Below, piece after piece: positions 24,355 to 34,875 of a stretch of 64,000 bases of DNA. Position 1 is the stretch's first letter. Each line of letters starts with the position of its first letter. The notes under the pieces were generated by a model. That model searched no databases and was not told the origin of the DNA. It saw nothing but the letters and a program-made list of their open reading frames with translations. Source of the DNA: Gemmatimonadota bacterium. GTDB lineage: Bacteria > Gemmatimonadota > Gemmatimonadetes > Gemmatimonadales > Gemmatimonadaceae. The position numbers and the translations under genes are program-made. The stretch spans positions 80,430-144,429 of the forward strand of contig QHVE01000020.1 in the NCBI GenBank assembly GCA_003223455.1, read 5' to 3'.

Positions 24355-24525
24355 CTACTGCGGCTTGTCGTCGAACCAGCGTCGGGCGAACCGCATGAGC
24401 AGCGCGACGGCGATGATGCCCATGCCCGCGTACATGAACCGCGGCTCGGAGGTCGCGTTGCCATACCCCCATACGAGGACACCGATCCCGGTGAGCACCA
24501 GCCGGGCGAGGAGAAGCCGCGTCAT
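24355..24525 (-). CDS. Small two-helix membrane protein
   Basis: 56 residues: a first hydrophobic helix (LLLARLVLTGIGVLVWGYG) and a second (FMYAGMGIIAVALLMRFA), ending in RRWFDDKPQ. The ATG at 24525 overlaps the enoyl-CoA hydratase stop as ATGA, which supports real translation. No family recognised; probably an inner-membrane protein that is the last gene of the acyl-CoA operon. Role unknown. Confidence 0.6.
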   Translation of the reverse strand: MTRLLLARLVLTGIGVLVWGYGNATSEPRFMYAGMGIIAVALLMRFARRWFDDKPQ

Positions 24526-25292
24526 TCCGGCCGGCTTCGCCGCTCCGTGAAGCGGCGCACACCTTTCTTGAAATCGTCCGTCGAGCGCGCCTCGACGTTG
24601 GTGACGACGCCGGCGGCGATGCCGTCGTCGAACGAGAGGGAGTCGAGCTTGTAGAACAGCCACTTGGTGAGCGCGAGCGCCGTGGTCGGCGCGCGGCTGA
24701 CCTGCTGCAGCGTCGCGTCGATCTCCTCGTCGTACGTGGCCGCAGGGACGACGCGACTCACGAGGCCGATGCGCTCGGCCTCTTCGGCATTGATGACGCG
24801 TCCGGTGAGCACGAGGTCGGCGGCGTGCTTCTCGCCGACCGCGCGGCGCAGCATCGTCATCACCATCGCGGGCACGAAGCCGACGCGCACCTCGGGGTAG
24901 CCGAACTCGGCGCCTTCGTGGGCGAGCACGATGTCACAGGCCGTGGCGAGGCCGGCGCCGCCGGCGAGGGCGCGGCCGCGCACGGAGCAGATGACGGGCT
25001 TCATCAGCGCGCGGATCGCGAGGAAGACTCGGCCGAGGGCCTCGGCGTCCTGGCGATGGACGTCGCTCCCCGCCTCGAGCGTGCGCTCCAGTGCCTCGAG
25101 ATCCGCGCCGGCGCAGAAGTCGTCGCCGTCGGCGCAGAGATGGATCGTTCGGATGGTGGCGTCCCCCTCGAGCTGGGCGAACGCGGCGAAGAGCTCGTCG
25201 GCGGCCTGTCGATCGAGCGCGTTCTTCTTCTCGGGACGCGCCAGCACCACGCGTCCGATCGCGCCGTCGCGGAGCAGGCGGATGCGTGTCAC
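24522..25292 (-). CDS. Enoyl-CoA hydratase/isomerase family protein
   Basis: Crotonase fold, hydrating or isomerising enoyl-CoA thioesters. RPEKKNALDRQAADEL, the oxyanion-hole loop DGDDFCAGADLEAL and the second active-site region VRGRALAGGAGLATACDIVLAHEGAEFGYPEVRVGFVPAM are clear. Glu residues of the catalytic pair appear in the usual places in GAEFGYPEVRVG only in part, so hydratase versus 3-methylglutaconyl-type specificity is open. GTG 25292 overlaps the AtuA-C gene (GTGA). Genomic context with an acyl-CoA carboxylase beta and AtuA suggests leucine or acyclic-terpene breakdown. Confidence 0.9.
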   Translation of the reverse strand: MTRIRLLRDGAIGRVVLARPEKKNALDRQAADELFAAFAQLEGDATIRTIHLCADGDDFCAGADLEALERTLEAGSDVHRQDAEALGRVFLAIRALMKPVICSVRGRALAGGAGLATACDIVLAHEGAEFGYPEVRVGFVPAMVMTMLRRAVGEKHAADLVLTGRVINAEEAERIGLVSRVVPAATYDEEIDATLQQVSRAPTTALALTKWLFYKLDSLSFDDGIAAGVVTNVEARSTDDFKKGVRRFTERRSRPE

Positions 25293-25645
25293 GCGGGCGC
25301 CGCAGGGAGTGCGAGCGTGCGTGCGCGGGCGTCGTCGACGTCGAGCACCATGCGCAGCATCGCGGTGGAGAACACCTTGCCCTGCGCGTCGGTCTTGAGC
25401 GAGAGCGTACCGCCGCCGTCGAGCGCGCCGTGAAGCAGGAAGTTCAACGCGTTGAGGTTCGGCAGCTCGAACCGTTCCACGCCGCCGTCGATGACGCCGG
25501 CGAAGTGCGCCGCGACGCGATCGAGCGTGAGCGATTCAGCAATGATTCCGTACCACTCGGGACGGAGCGCGATGACGCCGACGTTGGCGGTGTCGCCCTT
25601 GTCGCCCGAGCGCGCGTGCGCGATGTCGACCAGGCGGACCTTCAT
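25289..25645 (-). CDS. AtuA-like C-terminal ferredoxin-fold protein
   Basis: 118 residues beginning [32 protein letters not shown], the signature of the small AtuA-like domain (DUF4387/AtuA C-terminal family) that is often a separate gene next to the large AtuA subunit. Ends in a helix/strand pair and an Ala/Pro tail. The ATG at 25645 overlaps the AtuA stop (ATGA). Probable partner of the large subunit; its biochemical role is not established. Confidence 0.82.
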   Translation of the reverse strand: MKVRLVDIAHARSGDKGDTANVGVIALRPEWYGIIAESLTLDRVAAHFAGVIDGGVERFELPNLNALNFLLHGALDGGGTLSLKTDAQGKVFSTAMLRMVLDVDDARARTLALPAAPA

Positions 25646-27021
25646 CCGAGGATCTCCACGTCGGTACGCACGACGGACTTGTCGACGAGCGCCGGCCAGT
25701 ACGCGACGATCTCCTCGACCTTGGGCCGGCCGCCGGCGAAGCCCGTCACGGTGGGAGGGCCGTTGAGCACGAGTGGCGCGATCTCGCGCGTGAAGCGCTC
25801 GACCGCCTTTCGATCGGAGGATCGCACGCCGATCCGCCACTGCACTTCCGGTGCCTCACCCGAGGAGATGGCGAGCGGGCCATGCGCGGCGGAGACGCCG
25901 ACGAACTCGGTGAGCAGCTGATCGAAGCGGAGTCCCATCGCATCCAGGCGCTCGCGCAGCACACGGTCGGCCGCTTTCGCCTTCTCGAGTGCGTCAGGCC
26001 ATGCGTACACGAGCGAACCCACGGCCTTGAACCCTGCGCGGTAGGCGATCGACACCTTCAGCTTGTCCGTCGCCGGCCGTCCCGTGATGCCGAACACGCG
26101 CACGCGGTCCTCGCCGTCGGGCGCCAGGCGGATCGATGTGAAGTCGGCGACGACGTCGGGCGTGATGTAGCTCCGAGGGTCGCCCATCTCGTACACGAGC
26201 TGCTCGGTCACCGACGGCACACTGATCCGTCCCCCCGTGCCGGGGTGCTTCGCGACGACGAACGTGCCGTCGGCGCGCGCCTCGACGATTGGATAGCCGA
26301 CGTTCGCGAGATCGGGGATGTTGCGCCAGTCGTAGAGGCAGTTGCCACCCGAGCACTGCGCGCCGCACTCGATGATGTGGCCAGCGATGATCCCCGCCGC
26401 CAGGCGATCCCAGTCGTCGGAGGCCCACCCGAACTCGTGGCGCAGCGGGGCCATCGTCAGCGCGGTGTCGGTGGAGCGTCCCGTGACGACGACGTTCGCG
26501 CCGCGGGCGAGCGCCTCGACGATCGGCGTCGAGCCGATGTACGCATTGGCCGACAGCACGCGATCGCGCACGACGTCGAGAGGCTCCCCGGTCTCCATGT
26601 TCGCCAGCGGATGCCCGCCGGCGATAAGTTCGTCGAGGCGCGGCAGCAAGTCGTCGCCCGTGACGACACCGACCTTGAGCTTGCCGGCGGCGCCGCGCTG
26701 ACGCGCCACCTCGAGTACGGCCTGCGCACACGCGGTCGGGTTCACGCCGCCGGCGTTCGCCACGACTCGCACCCCGCGCTCGACGACGGCTGGCAACACC
26801 GACTCCATCGCGCCGATGAAGTCCCTCGCATATCCCATCGCCGGATCGCGCTCCTTCTGCTTCTGCAGAATGGACATCGTGACCTCGGCAAGGTAGTCGA
26901 GCATGAGGTAGTCGACGGGGCCGCCTTCGACCTGCCGGCGTGGCGCGTCGAGCCAGTCGCCCCAGAAGCCCTGTCCGGATGCAACACGAACGATCCGATT
27001 GCTCGCTGCGGTGCCGCTCAT
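25642..27021 (-). CDS. atuA: Acyclic terpene utilization AtuA family protein
   Basis: 459 residues of the AtuA/DUF1446 family: [13 protein letters not shown] near the start (here [13 protein letters not shown]), [62 protein letters not shown] and [12 protein letters not shown]. AtuA is needed for citronellol/geraniol and leucine-type catabolism in Pseudomonas; its activity is unknown. Overlaps the carboxylase stop (ATGA) and the small AtuA-like gene. Order carboxylase-AtuA-AtuA-C-enoyl-CoA hydratase matches an acyl-CoA degradation operon. Confidence 0.88.
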   Translation of the reverse strand: MSGTAASNRIVRVASGQGFWGDWLDAPRRQVEGGPVDYLMLDYLAEVTMSILQKQKERDPAMGYARDFIGAMESVLPAVVERGVRVVANAGGVNPTACAQAVLEVARQRGAAGKLKVGVVTGDDLLPRLDELIAGGHPLANMETGEPLDVVRDRVLSANAYIGSTPIVEALARGANVVVTGRSTDTALTMAPLRHEFGWASDDWDRLAAGIIAGHIIECGAQCSGGNCLYDWRNIPDLANVGYPIVEARADGTFVVAKHPGTGGRISVPSVTEQLVYEMGDPRSYITPDVVADFTSIRLAPDGEDRVRVFGITGRPATDKLKVSIAYRAGFKAVGSLVYAWPDALEKAKAADRVLRERLDAMGLRFDQLLTEFVGVSAAHGPLAISSGEAPEVQWRIGVRSSDRKAVERFTREIAPLVLNGPPTVTGFAGGRPKVEEIVAYWPALVDKSVVRTDVEILG

Positions 27022-28631
27022 GCGTCGGGGATCGGTGGAAGGACGAAGGGTCCCAGATGCGGGCCCGGGTTCGATCTCGCGGCACGGAGGGCCAGCGTCA
27101 GTACCTGGCGCGTGTCCTCGGGATACACGATCGCGTCGACGAAACCGCGGGCCGCGGCGTAGCGCGCGTCGAGCTGGTGCTCGTAGTCGGCGCGCATCTC
27201 TTCGATCGCGCGAGCGGTTTCCTCATCGAGCGGTGTGCCGCGCTGCTTGGCTTTCTCGATCGTCGGACCATGCACGGCCTGCACCGCGCTCTCGCCTTCC
27301 ATCACGGCCATGCGGCCGGTGGGCCAGGAGAAGATGAAGTCGGGATCGAACCCCTGGGCTGCCATCGCGTAGTAGCCCGCACCCGACGCGTGGTTGACCG
27401 TGAGGACGATCTTCGGCACGCGCGCCGTGGCCATCGCCTCGACGAACCGCGCGCCGGCGCGGATGATCCCCTCGTGCTCGGCGTCGGGCCCGACCATGAA
27501 CCCCGAGACGTCCTGCACGAACAGCAGCGGAATGCCCTGGCGATCGCAGCGATCGATGAAGAATGCCACCTTCTCGGCGCTCTCCGCGTACACGATGCCG
27601 CCAAAGCGGGGCTTCTCGCCCGGGCGTGTCTTGATCAGCCCGCGCTGGTTGGCGATCACGCCGACGGCGAAGCCGCCGATGCGCGCGTCGCCGCAGATCA
27701 TCTCGCGCGCGAGATGCTCCTGGAACTCGACGATTTCACCCTCGTCGACGATGGCGCGGAGGATGGCATGCATGTCGTACGACATGCGGTGGTCCGCCGG
27801 CAGGAGGTCGTAGAGCGCGTCGGCGTCGCTGCCGTCGCTCGGGCCGGATGTCGACTCGATGCCGCGGCGCTCGGGCGGAAGCTGCGCCACGAGGTCGCGC
27901 AGCAGTCCGAGGCATGCCTCGTCGTCGTCCACCGCGTAGTGCGCGACGCCGCTGACCTCGGTGTGCGTGACGGCGCCGCCGAGCGTCTCGCCGTCGATCG
28001 TCTGACCGGTGGCGCCCTTCACGAGGTTGGGGCCGCCCAGTCCCATGAACGACGTGCCCTTCACCATCACGATCAGGTCGGAGAGCGCCGGCAGGTACGC
28101 GCCACCCGCGATGCACGGGCCCATCACCGCGGCGAGCTGCGGGACGCGCAGGTACCGCCGCATGATCGAGTTGTAATAAAAGAGGCGACTCGCGCCATAC
28201 TGCCCAGGGAACACGCCGCCCTGATACGGCAGGTTCACGCCCGCGGAATCGACGAGATAGACGATCGGAATGCGGCAGCGCATCGCCACCTCCTGCGCGC
28301 GCAGCATCTTGGTGATCGTCTCCGGCCACCACGATCCGGCCTTCACCGTCGCGTCGTTGGCGACGATCACCACGGGCCGGCCATGGACGATCCCGATCCC
28401 GGTGATCACGCCCGCGGCGGGCGCCTGGCCATCATATCGGTCGTGCGCCACGAGCAGGCCGATCTCGACGAAGCGCGCCTCGTCGTCGCACAGACGAGCC
28501 ACGCGCTCGCGCGCGGTGAGCTTGCCCTGCGTGTGCTGGCGCTCGACCTTCTCGGGGCCGCCGCCCTGGCGCAGCCGCTCCTCGAGGGCGCGGAGCTCGG
28601 TGCTGAGCTCCCGCAGTCGACTCGTGCTCAC
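27018..28631 (-). CDS. Acyl-CoA carboxylase, beta (carboxyltransferase) subunit
   Basis: Transfers the carboxyl group from biotin to an acyl-CoA. Both crotonase-like halves are present: N-terminal [72 protein letters not shown], and C-terminal GLIANQRG-type ([30 protein letters not shown]), [23 protein letters not shown]. This pattern is closer to methylcrotonoyl/geranyl-CoA carboxylase than to AccD or PccB. No biotin carboxylase alpha subunit is in the window. Starts at GTG 28631, seven bases after the mutase subunit. Confidence 0.9.
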   Translation of the reverse strand: MSTSRLRELSTELRALEERLRQGGGPEKVERQHTQGKLTARERVARLCDDEARFVEIGLLVAHDRYDGQAPAAGVITGIGIVHGRPVVIVANDATVKAGSWWPETITKMLRAQEVAMRCRIPIVYLVDSAGVNLPYQGGVFPGQYGASRLFYYNSIMRRYLRVPQLAAVMGPCIAGGAYLPALSDLIVMVKGTSFMGLGGPNLVKGATGQTIDGETLGGAVTHTEVSGVAHYAVDDDEACLGLLRDLVAQLPPERRGIESTSGPSDGSDADALYDLLPADHRMSYDMHAILRAIVDEGEIVEFQEHLAREMICGDARIGGFAVGVIANQRGLIKTRPGEKPRFGGIVYAESAEKVAFFIDRCDRQGIPLLFVQDVSGFMVGPDAEHEGIIRAGARFVEAMATARVPKIVLTVNHASGAGYYAMAAQGFDPDFIFSWPTGRMAVMEGESAVQAVHGPTIEKAKQRGTPLDEETARAIEEMRADYEHQLDARYAAARGFVDAIVYPEDTRQVLTLALRAARSNPGPHLGPFVLPPIPDA

Positions 28632-28638
28632 GATGCGC

Positions 28639-29049
28639 TCACGCTTCCTGTGCCGAGCGCTCGGTGAACCACGCCTTGATGTAGTCGACGAGGTCGGAGG
28701 TCGGCGTTCCCGGGCCGAACAGCTTGCCCGTGCCCATCGCGTGCAACGCCTCCATGTCCTCGCGCGGGATGATCCCTCCTCCGGTGACGAGGATGTCGCC
28801 GCGACCCTCGGCGCGCAGCAGCTCGAGCACGCGCGGGAAGAGCGTCATGTGCGCGCCGCTGAGGATCGACAGCCCCACGACGTCGACGTCTTCCTGCACT
28901 GCCGCCGTCGCGATCATCTCGGGGGTCTGGTGCAGTCCGGTGTAGATCACTTCCATCCCCGCATCGCGCAGCGCGGCCGCCACGACCTTCGCTCCTCGGT
29001 CGTGCCCGTCGAGACCGGGCTTGGCTACCAGAACACGGATCGGACGCAT
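28639..29049 (-). CDS. Methylmalonyl-CoA mutase, B12-binding (C-terminal) subunit
   Basis: The B12 domain alone as a separate 136-residue protein: [41 protein letters not shown] (DGHDRG with the cobalt-ligand His), [23 protein letters not shown] and [10 protein letters not shown]-type ([19 protein letters not shown]). It pairs with the catalytic subunit at 29910-31604. Such split mutases occur in several phyla. First gene of the acyl-CoA carboxylase operon, with its own promoter about 75 bases upstream. Confidence 0.95.
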   Translation of the reverse strand: MRPIRVLVAKPGLDGHDRGAKVVAAALRDAGMEVIYTGLHQTPEMIATAAVQEDVDVVGLSILSGAHMTLFPRVLELLRAEGRGDILVTGGGIIPREDMEALHAMGTGKLFGPGTPTSDLVDYIKAWFTERSAQEA

Positions 29050-29121
29050 GAATGCCGGAGAAAGGACTGCTGCGCGATCGCTCGCGGTCGACGTCGCGAC
29101 GACGGCGCTCGGCAGGGCGGA

Positions 29122-29151
29122 AAGCTAGCCGCCGCGTCGTCGGCGCGGCAA
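29122..29151 (-). promoter_or_regulatory. Probable promoter of the B12-subunit/carboxylase/AtuA operon
   Basis: Minus strand TTGCCG (29151-29146), 18-bp spacer, TAGCTT (29127-29122). It overlaps the 3' end of the methyltransferase gene; the leader would be about 65 nt. Confidence 0.5.
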
Positions 29152-29913
29152 CTCACGTTTGCGCGCCACGAGCACCATCTCGGTGGAGCGGCGACGCAGC
29201 GGGCGATCGCGCCACCCGTCATACGCCTCCTCGACGACGAGCCCTGCATCGAGGCAGAGCTCGGCCAGGCGCGACGCGGTGTAGAGGCGGATGCGGTGCT
29301 GGCGCGTGCCTCGACCAGAGGGACCTTCCCACTCGGTGTCGATCGTGAGCAACCCGGAGAGCGGATCGAAGTGCCGGCGATGCCCGATCATCGTACCATC
29401 GTCGGACTTCCACCAATCGCGCGAGAGGAAGCGCGCCATCACGCCGTCGCGGCTGCCGCCGTGCCACACCAGCGCACCGCCGGGCTTGAGCACGCGCGCG
29501 AACTCGGCGATCACGCGCGCGTCGTCACGTGGCGCGGCGAAGAATCCGAACGACGTGAAGAGGTTCAGCACGGCGTCGAACCGTGCGGTCCAGCGCGCCG
29601 GCAAGCGGCGCATGTCGCCCCGGGTGTAGTGAAGCGTCGGTCCCGTGCCGCGCTCCTTCGCCTTGGCGATCAGGTGCGCCGAGTAGTCCAGGCCATCCAC
29701 CCGGAACCCGGTCTCGGCGAGCAGGTGCGCATGACGTCCCTGGCCGCACGGGACGTCGAGCACCCGAGAGCCGGACGGCAGCGCGAGGATCTCCATCAAT
29801 CGGCGCACTTCGCGCCGATCACGCGCGAGATCGAAGATGGGCTCGTACTCGAGCAGATAGTGGGCGTCGAAGTACGACTCCCACCACTCGCTCGTGGGGC
29901 GCGCGGGGCTCAG
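29125..29913 (-). CDS. Class I SAM-dependent methyltransferase
   Basis: Rossmann-type methyltransferase: motif [21 protein letters not shown], then [18 protein letters not shown], motif [23 protein letters not shown] and [14 protein letters not shown]. The body starts with [18 protein letters not shown], usual just after the start in this family, but no ATG, GTG or TTG lies in front of it. The best initiation codon is CTG 29913, overlapping the mutase stop as CTGA; the first methionine is at MEILALP, far too late. Substrate unknown. Last gene of the aspS-to-mcmA1 unit. Confidence 0.82.
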   Translation of the reverse strand: MSPARPTSEWWESYFDAHYLLEYEPIFDLARDRREVRRLMEILALPSGSRVLDVPCGQGRHAHLLAETGFRVDGLDYSAHLIAKAKERGTGPTLHYTRGDMRRLPARWTARFDAVLNLFTSFGFFAAPRDDARVIAEFARVLKPGGALVWHGGSRDGVMARFLSRDWWKSDDGTMIGHRRHFDPLSGLLTIDTEWEGPSGRGTRQHRIRLYTASRLAELCLDAGLVVEEAYDGWRDRPLRRRSTEMVLVARKRELPRRRRGG

Positions 29914-31604
29914 AAGAAGACGGGCTCGCGGTAGGCGCCGAACACGTCCTCGAGTGCGCGGCGTATCTCGAACAGCGTGCAGTACGCCCGGGCACAATCG
30001 AGAATGTGCGGAAACACATTCTCCGTGCCGCGCGCCGCGTCGCGCAGCCTGGCGAGCCGTGAGTCGCAGAGGGCCTGGTCGCGCTCGGCGCGCACGCGCG
30101 CGAGCCGCTCGCGCTGCTCGCGATCGACCTGCTCGCCGATTCTGAGAAGGGGAATATTCAGGGCGTCGCCTTCGGTCACGAACTCGTTCACCCCGACGAT
30201 CACGCGGCGATGCTGCTCGATCTCCCACTGCTGGCGCGCGGCGGACTGGGCGATCTTGCGCTGGAACCAGCCGTCCTCGAGTCCGCGCACCACCCCGCCG
30301 ATGCCTTCAATTTCGGCGAACAGCGCCTCGGCCTCGGCCTCGAGCTGATCGGTGAGCGCTTCGACGTAATAGGAGCCGCCGAGAGGATCGAGCACGTTCG
30401 GTACACCGCTCTCGAAGGCGAGCACCTGTTGCGTGCGGAGCGCCACCTGCACCGCGTGCTCGGTCGGCAGCGCGAGGGTCTCGTCCATCGAGTTGGTGTG
30501 CAGCGACTGCGTGCCGCCCAACACCGCGGCGAGCGCCTGATAGGCCACGCGCACGACGTTGTTCATCGGCTGCTGCGCCGTGAGGGTGACGCCCGCCGTC
30601 TGGGAATGGAAGCGCATGAGCCACGATCGCGGCTGCTTCGCGCCGTACCGTTCCTTCATGTGCCGCGCCCAGATGCGGCGCGCCGCACGTAGCTTGGCGA
30701 TCTCCTCGAAGAAGTCGTTGTGGATGTCCCAGAAGAACGACAGACGCGGCGCGAAATCATCCACGTCGAGACCGCGCGCGATGCCGCGCTCCACGTAGGT
30801 GAACCCGTCGGCGAGGGTGAACGCGAGCTCCTGGGCGGCGGTGGATCCTGCTTCGCGGATGTGGTAGCCGGAGATGGAGACCGTGTTCCACAGCGGCGCG
30901 TGCGTCGCGCCCCACTCGAAGCAGTCGACGATGAGGCGCAGCGCCGGCTCGATGGGGAAGCACCAGGCGTGCTGCGCCATGTACTCCTTCAGGATGTCGT
31001 TCTGGATCGTCCCGCGGAGCCTGGTGCTGTCGACACCCTGGCGCTCCGCGGCCGCGATGTAGAACGCCCAGATGATGATCGCCGGCCCGTTGATCGTCAT
31101 CGACGTCGACACCTCGTCGAGCGGAATCCCGTCGAACAGCACTTCCATATCGGCGAGGCTCGAGATCGCGACGCCGGTCTTGCCGACCTCACCCTCCGAC
31201 CGTGGATGGTCGGAGTCGTAGCCCATCAGCGTCGGGAAGTCGAACGCCGTCGACAGCCCGGTCTGGCCGTGCCCGAGCAGGAACTTGAACCGCTCGTTCG
31301 TGTCGCTCGCGCTGCCGAATCCCGCGAACTGGCGCATCGTCCAGAGCTTGCCGCGGTAGCCGGTCGGGTGGATGCCACGCGTGTACGGGAACACGCCAGG
31401 CACGCCGAGCCGCGACTCGTCCGCGTCGGCGACGTCGAGCGCGGTGTACAGCGGCTCGACCTCGCGCGCCGAGTTGGTGAAGGCGATCTCGCGCTTCGCG
31501 CCCGCCTCGTACGCACGACGCCAGGCCGTGACCTCGGTCCGCAGCCGTTCCAGTTCGGCCCGCAGGTCGGCGTCGTGCTCGGTGAGCTCACGCATCGACG
31601 TCAT
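29910..31604 (-). CDS. Methylmalonyl-CoA mutase, catalytic (N-terminal) subunit
   Basis: TIM-barrel subunit that rearranges methylmalonyl-CoA to succinyl-CoA (or a related acyl-CoA isomerase). [39 protein letters not shown] (the barrel entrance), [107 protein letters not shown] and [21 protein letters not shown] are present in order. 564 aa, no B12 domain. Overlaps meaB stop (ATGA). Confidence 0.95.
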   Translation of the reverse strand: MTSMRELTEHDADLRAELERLRTEVTAWRRAYEAGAKREIAFTNSAREVEPLYTALDVADADESRLGVPGVFPYTRGIHPTGYRGKLWTMRQFAGFGSASDTNERFKFLLGHGQTGLSTAFDFPTLMGYDSDHPRSEGEVGKTGVAISSLADMEVLFDGIPLDEVSTSMTINGPAIIIWAFYIAAAERQGVDSTRLRGTIQNDILKEYMAQHAWCFPIEPALRLIVDCFEWGATHAPLWNTVSISGYHIREAGSTAAQELAFTLADGFTYVERGIARGLDVDDFAPRLSFFWDIHNDFFEEIAKLRAARRIWARHMKERYGAKQPRSWLMRFHSQTAGVTLTAQQPMNNVVRVAYQALAAVLGGTQSLHTNSMDETLALPTEHAVQVALRTQQVLAFESGVPNVLDPLGGSYYVEALTDQLEAEAEALFAEIEGIGGVVRGLEDGWFQRKIAQSAARQQWEIEQHRRVIVGVNEFVTEGDALNIPLLRIGEQVDREQRERLARVRAERDQALCDSRLARLRDAARGTENVFPHILDCARAYCTLFEIRRALEDVFGAYREPVFF

Positions 31605-32659
31605 GTGCTCCTCCCACTCAACAGGTCGGCGCTGCGCGCCAGCAGCGCATCGGCGATCTCGAACGGCGTCGCCGCTCCCGTCTCCAACTGCGGGAGGCGT
31701 GCCTCGAGCCAGGCCGTCGTTCCGACGTCAGCCCACAGCCGCTGCCGCGTCTTCTCCTCGACGACGTCCACCACGCGCTCGCGCAGCCGCGTGCGCCGCC
31801 GGGCTCGCAGCTGTCCGCTCGTCTCAAGATATTCGAAGTGGCGGTCCAGCGCCTCGGCCAGCTCCGTGATCCCCTGCTCCTCCGTGCCGATCGTGCGCAG
31901 CACGGGAGGCGTCCATCGCGCTTCGTCGCGCTGCGCCGCTTCGCGCACCTGACGCGCGAGGTTGTTCCGCGACAGGTCGACGCCATGATGCCCAGCCGAC
32001 GGCGCCGCCGCGGCGCCAGGCCGCATGCCGAGCATCAACTCGATCTCCGTGCGCAGCCGGTCCGCGCCCGGACGGTCCGCCTTGTTCACCGCGAAGACGT
32101 CGGCGATCTCCATGAGCCCTGCCTTCAGCGTCTGGATCGAGTCGCCCGATTCCGGCACGAGGATCACGAGACTGGAATCGGCCGTGCGAGCCACATCGAG
32201 CTCGCTCTGTCCCACTCCGACGGTCTCGATCAGCACGCGATCGGTACCGAATGCGTCGAGGACGTCGCACACCTCGCGCGTGGCCGTCGACAGCCCGCCG
32301 AGCGAGCCGCGTGTGGCGAGCGACCGGATGTAGACGCCCGGGTCGAGGGCGACGTCCTCCATTCGAATGCGGTCTCCGAGCAGCGCGCCGCCGGTGAATG
32401 GAGACGTCGGATCGACGCAGACGATGCCCACGGTGAGCCCCTGCCGGCGATAGTGCCGCGTGAGGCACGTCGTGATCGTGCTCTTGCCCGCACCCGGCGG
32501 GCCAGTGAGGCCGATGCGACGGGCGCGGCCCAGCGCGGGGTGCATCGCGCCGAGCAGCACGTCGAACCCCGCGCGGTGGTTCTCGACGACGCTGATCGCC
32601 CGGGCCAGTGCCGCCTTTCTGCCGGCTCGGAAGTCCGCGAGGAGGGCGTCGTGCGCCAC
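31601..32659 (-). CDS. meaB: Methylmalonyl-CoA mutase-associated GTPase MeaB
   Basis: G-protein chaperone that protects and gates B12 loading of methylmalonyl-CoA mutase. P-loop [64 protein letters not shown] and [10 protein letters not shown] are all diagnostic. GTG 32659 begins directly after the CBS-protein stop. Partnership with the split mutase is explicit: it overlaps the catalytic-subunit start. Length 352 aa, with a C-terminal dimerisation arm. Confidence 0.94.
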   Translation of the reverse strand: MAHDALLADFRAGRKAALARAISVVENHRAGFDVLLGAMHPALGRARRIGLTGPPGAGKSTITTCLTRHYRRQGLTVGIVCVDPTSPFTGGALLGDRIRMEDVALDPGVYIRSLATRGSLGGLSTATREVCDVLDAFGTDRVLIETVGVGQSELDVARTADSSLVILVPESGDSIQTLKAGLMEIADVFAVNKADRPGADRLRTEIELMLGMRPGAAAAPSAGHHGVDLSRNNLARQVREAAQRDEARWTPPVLRTIGTEEQGITELAEALDRHFEYLETSGQLRARRRTRLRERVVDVVEEKTRQRLWADVGTTAWLEARLPQLETGAATPFEIADALLARSADLLSGRST

Positions 32660-33631
32660 TCAGCCCTCGGCGCGCGGCGCTGGCTCGTCGTGCTCGTCGC
32701 GGATGTCGCCGACGAGCTCCTCGAGCAGATCCTCCAGCGTCACGAGGCCGACGGTGCGCTGCTGCGCGTCCTGGACCAGTGCGAGGTGCTGGCTTCGGCG
32801 AAGCATGCGGAACAGCAGCTCGCTGCAGGGCGTCGCATCCTGCGCGATGGCGACCGGCCGCAGCGCGGCGTGACGCTCGCCTCCCGTCTTCAACACATCG
32901 AATGCGTGCACCATCCCGACGACATGATCGAGTGTGCCCTCGTACACCGGGACACGGCTGAAGGCGGAGGTCGCGAACTCCTCGGCCACCTCGCGCGCGC
33001 TGGCCGAGCGATCGATCGCGAAAATCTCCGCCCGCGGGATCATGACGTCGCGCACGAGCTTCTCGCCGAACGACATCACGCCGGTGATGATCTCCATCTC
33101 CTCGCGCTCGCCGACCCCCTCGAGCTCGCCCTCGCGCAGCAGGTCCTGGATCGTGTCGCGGTCCGGGTCGTCGCTGCGCTCGACCTTTCGGTCAAACGGG
33201 CGGCTCGCCCAGCGTCCTGCGGCGACGATCGGGCTCGTCACGATCGCCGCCGCCTCGAGCAGCGGTGACAGAAGCGCGGCAACCCCCGGGGCGAACCGGC
33301 GCGCGATAGCGCGGGGCAGCAGCTGCCCGAGCACGACGGCCGCCGCGGCGAAGAGCGCCAGCGCACCGGCCAGTCGCAGCGGCTGGTACGCGTAATCCGT
33401 CGCGATCAGACTGCCGCTGAGCACCAGCAGCAGCGCCACGGTGGCGCTCGCGGCGATGATCAATCGCTGCGGACGCTCGAGATAGGCAAGCGCGGCGCGG
33501 GAGCCGCGAAGCTGCTGCTCGACCCAGTGCCGGAGCCAGATGCGGCTCACCGACCGCATCGCCATCCCGCCGGCCGTGAGCACCGCGACGGCGAGAATGC
33601 AGAGCGCGAGCAGGACGAGTTGCGGCCTCAT
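32660..33631 (-). CDS. CBS-pair CorC/hemolysin-family protein (first of two)
   Basis: 323 residues: N-terminal membrane part (LLALCILAVAVLTAGGM, LIIAASATVALLLVLSGSLI, LAGALALFAAAAVVLGQLLPRAI) resembling a shortened CNNM/DUF21 domain, then a CBS pair (FGEKLVRDVMIPRAEIFAIDRSASAREVAEEFATSAFSRVPVYEGTLDHVVGMVHAFDVLK and HLALVQDAQQRTVGLVTLEDLLEELVGDIRDEHDE). Members modulate Mg/Co efflux or membrane-bound regulators. Start ATG 33631 overlaps the next CBS gene (ATGA). No CorC_HlyC transporter-associated C-terminal domain; its neighbour has it. Confidence 0.82.
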   Translation of the reverse strand: MRPQLVLLALCILAVAVLTAGGMAMRSVSRIWLRHWVEQQLRGSRAALAYLERPQRLIIAASATVALLLVLSGSLIATDYAYQPLRLAGALALFAAAAVVLGQLLPRAIARRFAPGVAALLSPLLEAAAIVTSPIVAAGRWASRPFDRKVERSDDPDRDTIQDLLREGELEGVGEREEMEIITGVMSFGEKLVRDVMIPRAEIFAIDRSASAREVAEEFATSAFSRVPVYEGTLDHVVGMVHAFDVLKTGGERHAALRPVAIAQDATPCSELLFRMLRRSQHLALVQDAQQRTVGLVTLEDLLEELVGDIRDEHDEPAPRAEG

Positions 33632-34875
33632 GTCGCCGACGTTCCCATCGCCGGCTGCAGACGCTCGAAGTACACGCGCTCGATTCGCCGGCGGCGGACG
33701 CGCTCGACGACGAGCTTGTACGCCCCGATGGTCACCGACTCGCCCGGTCCGGGGACGCGCCCGAACGCTTCGTAGACGAGCCCGCCCACCGTGGCCACGT
33801 CGTGCTGCGAGAAGTCCTGGCCGAGCAGCTCGGAGAGCTCGTCGAGCGTGAGGCGGCCCGACACCCAGAAGCGCCGACCCTCCTCCTGCTCGACTTCCGG
33901 CTCCTCGTCGTCGTACTCGTCGTGAATCTCGCCGACGATCTCCTCGAGGATGTCCTCGATCGTCACGAGGCCGGCCGTTCCCCCGTACTCGTCGCTGACG
34001 ATCGCGATGTGCGTGCGGCTCGACTTGAAATCGCGGAGCTGGAGGTCGATCGGCTTGGAGATCGGGATGAACGATGCCGGACGCACGAGGGTCTGCCAGC
34101 CGAGCATCGGCTCGTCGTCGTCGATCACGAACGGCAGGAGGTCCTTCGCGTACAGAATGCCGGTGATGTTGTCGAGCGTGTCGTCGAACACCGGGAAGCG
34201 CGCATGCTCGGAGCTGCGCACGCGGTCGACCACCTCGCTCCACGGTGTGGAGAGATCGATGCCGACGATGTCGACGCGCGGCACCATGATGTCGCGCACC
34301 ATCGTGTCGCCGAGGGAGAACACGCCGTGGAGCAGCGCCTGCTCGTCGCGCGAGACGTCCGCTTCCGCGGCGACGACCTGGCGGAACTGCTCGGCCGCCT
34401 CCTCGAGCTGCTCGGCGCGCTGGGCCTGCGTGGGCGGCGGCAGGAACCGCTCGAACACGGTGTCCAGCGCGATGCCCGCTCGCAGGACGGGGGCGAGCAC
34501 GATCTCGAGCACCCGGACCAGTGGCGCGAGCTGGACGGCGAAGCGCGGAGCCGTCGCGAAGCCGAGCGACCGCGCGATGCCTTCGACGAGCATGACGGTG
34601 ACCAGCGCCGCGGCCAGCATCACGAGGACGCCACGGACTCCATCCGCCGGAGTGAGCTGGAACCCACGCGCCAGCGCCGCTCCCGCGGCCAGGTGCGCCA
34701 GCACGCGAGTCAGCGCGAGCGCCCGGTGCGCGAGCTCGCGGCGGCGGAGATCGCCGACGACCGGTGGGGATGGCTCGGGGTCGGGGTCGCCCCCGAGCAA
34801 CGCCCCGTCCGCCGCGGCCGCGAGGGCGGCCAGCAGAACGGCGCCGACCGCCACGAACAGTGCCGGCGCGCTCAT
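33628..34875 (-). CDS. CBS-pair CorC/hemolysin-family protein with CorC_HlyC domain (second of two)
   Basis: 415 residues with the full layout: membrane-spanning part (ALFVAVGAVLLAALAAAADG, VLVMLAAALVTVMLVEGIAR), CBS pair (LGDTMVRDIMVPRVDIVGIDLSTPWSEVVDRVRSSEHARFPVFDDTLDNITGILYAKDLLPF; HIAIVSDEYGGTAGLVTIEDILEEIVGEIHDEYDDEE) and C-terminal CorC_HlyC domain (RRFWVSGRLTLDELSELLGQDF, VATVGGLVYEAFGRVPGPGESVTIGAYKLVVERVRRRRIERV). Start ATG 34875 overlaps the ybeY stop (ATGA). Probable divalent-metal homeostasis or repair-coupled factor, as its homologues sit beside ybeY in many bacteria. Confidence 0.88.
   Translation of the reverse strand: MSAPALFVAVGAVLLAALAAAADGALLGGDPDPEPSPPVVGDLRRRELAHRALALTRVLAHLAAGAALARGFQLTPADGVRGVLVMLAAALVTVMLVEGIARSLGFATAPRFAVQLAPLVRVLEIVLAPVLRAGIALDTVFERFLPPPTQAQRAEQLEEAAEQFRQVVAAEADVSRDEQALLHGVFSLGDTMVRDIMVPRVDIVGIDLSTPWSEVVDRVRSSEHARFPVFDDTLDNITGILYAKDLLPFVIDDDEPMLGWQTLVRPASFIPISKPIDLQLRDFKSSRTHIAIVSDEYGGTAGLVTIEDILEEIVGEIHDEYDDEEPEVEQEEGRRFWVSGRLTLDELSELLGQDFSQHDVATVGGLVYEAFGRVPGPGESVTIGAYKLVVERVRRRRIERVYFERLQPAMGTSAT

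Noticed and set aside
26940-28667. Plus-strand open frame opposite the acyl-CoA carboxylase
   Set aside because: Antisense shadow; the minus-strand gene is fully conserved.
29125-30228. Using the far upstream start for the methyltransferase
   Set aside because: The first 100 residues would be a frame-shifted shadow of the mutase gene, with no conserved sequence.
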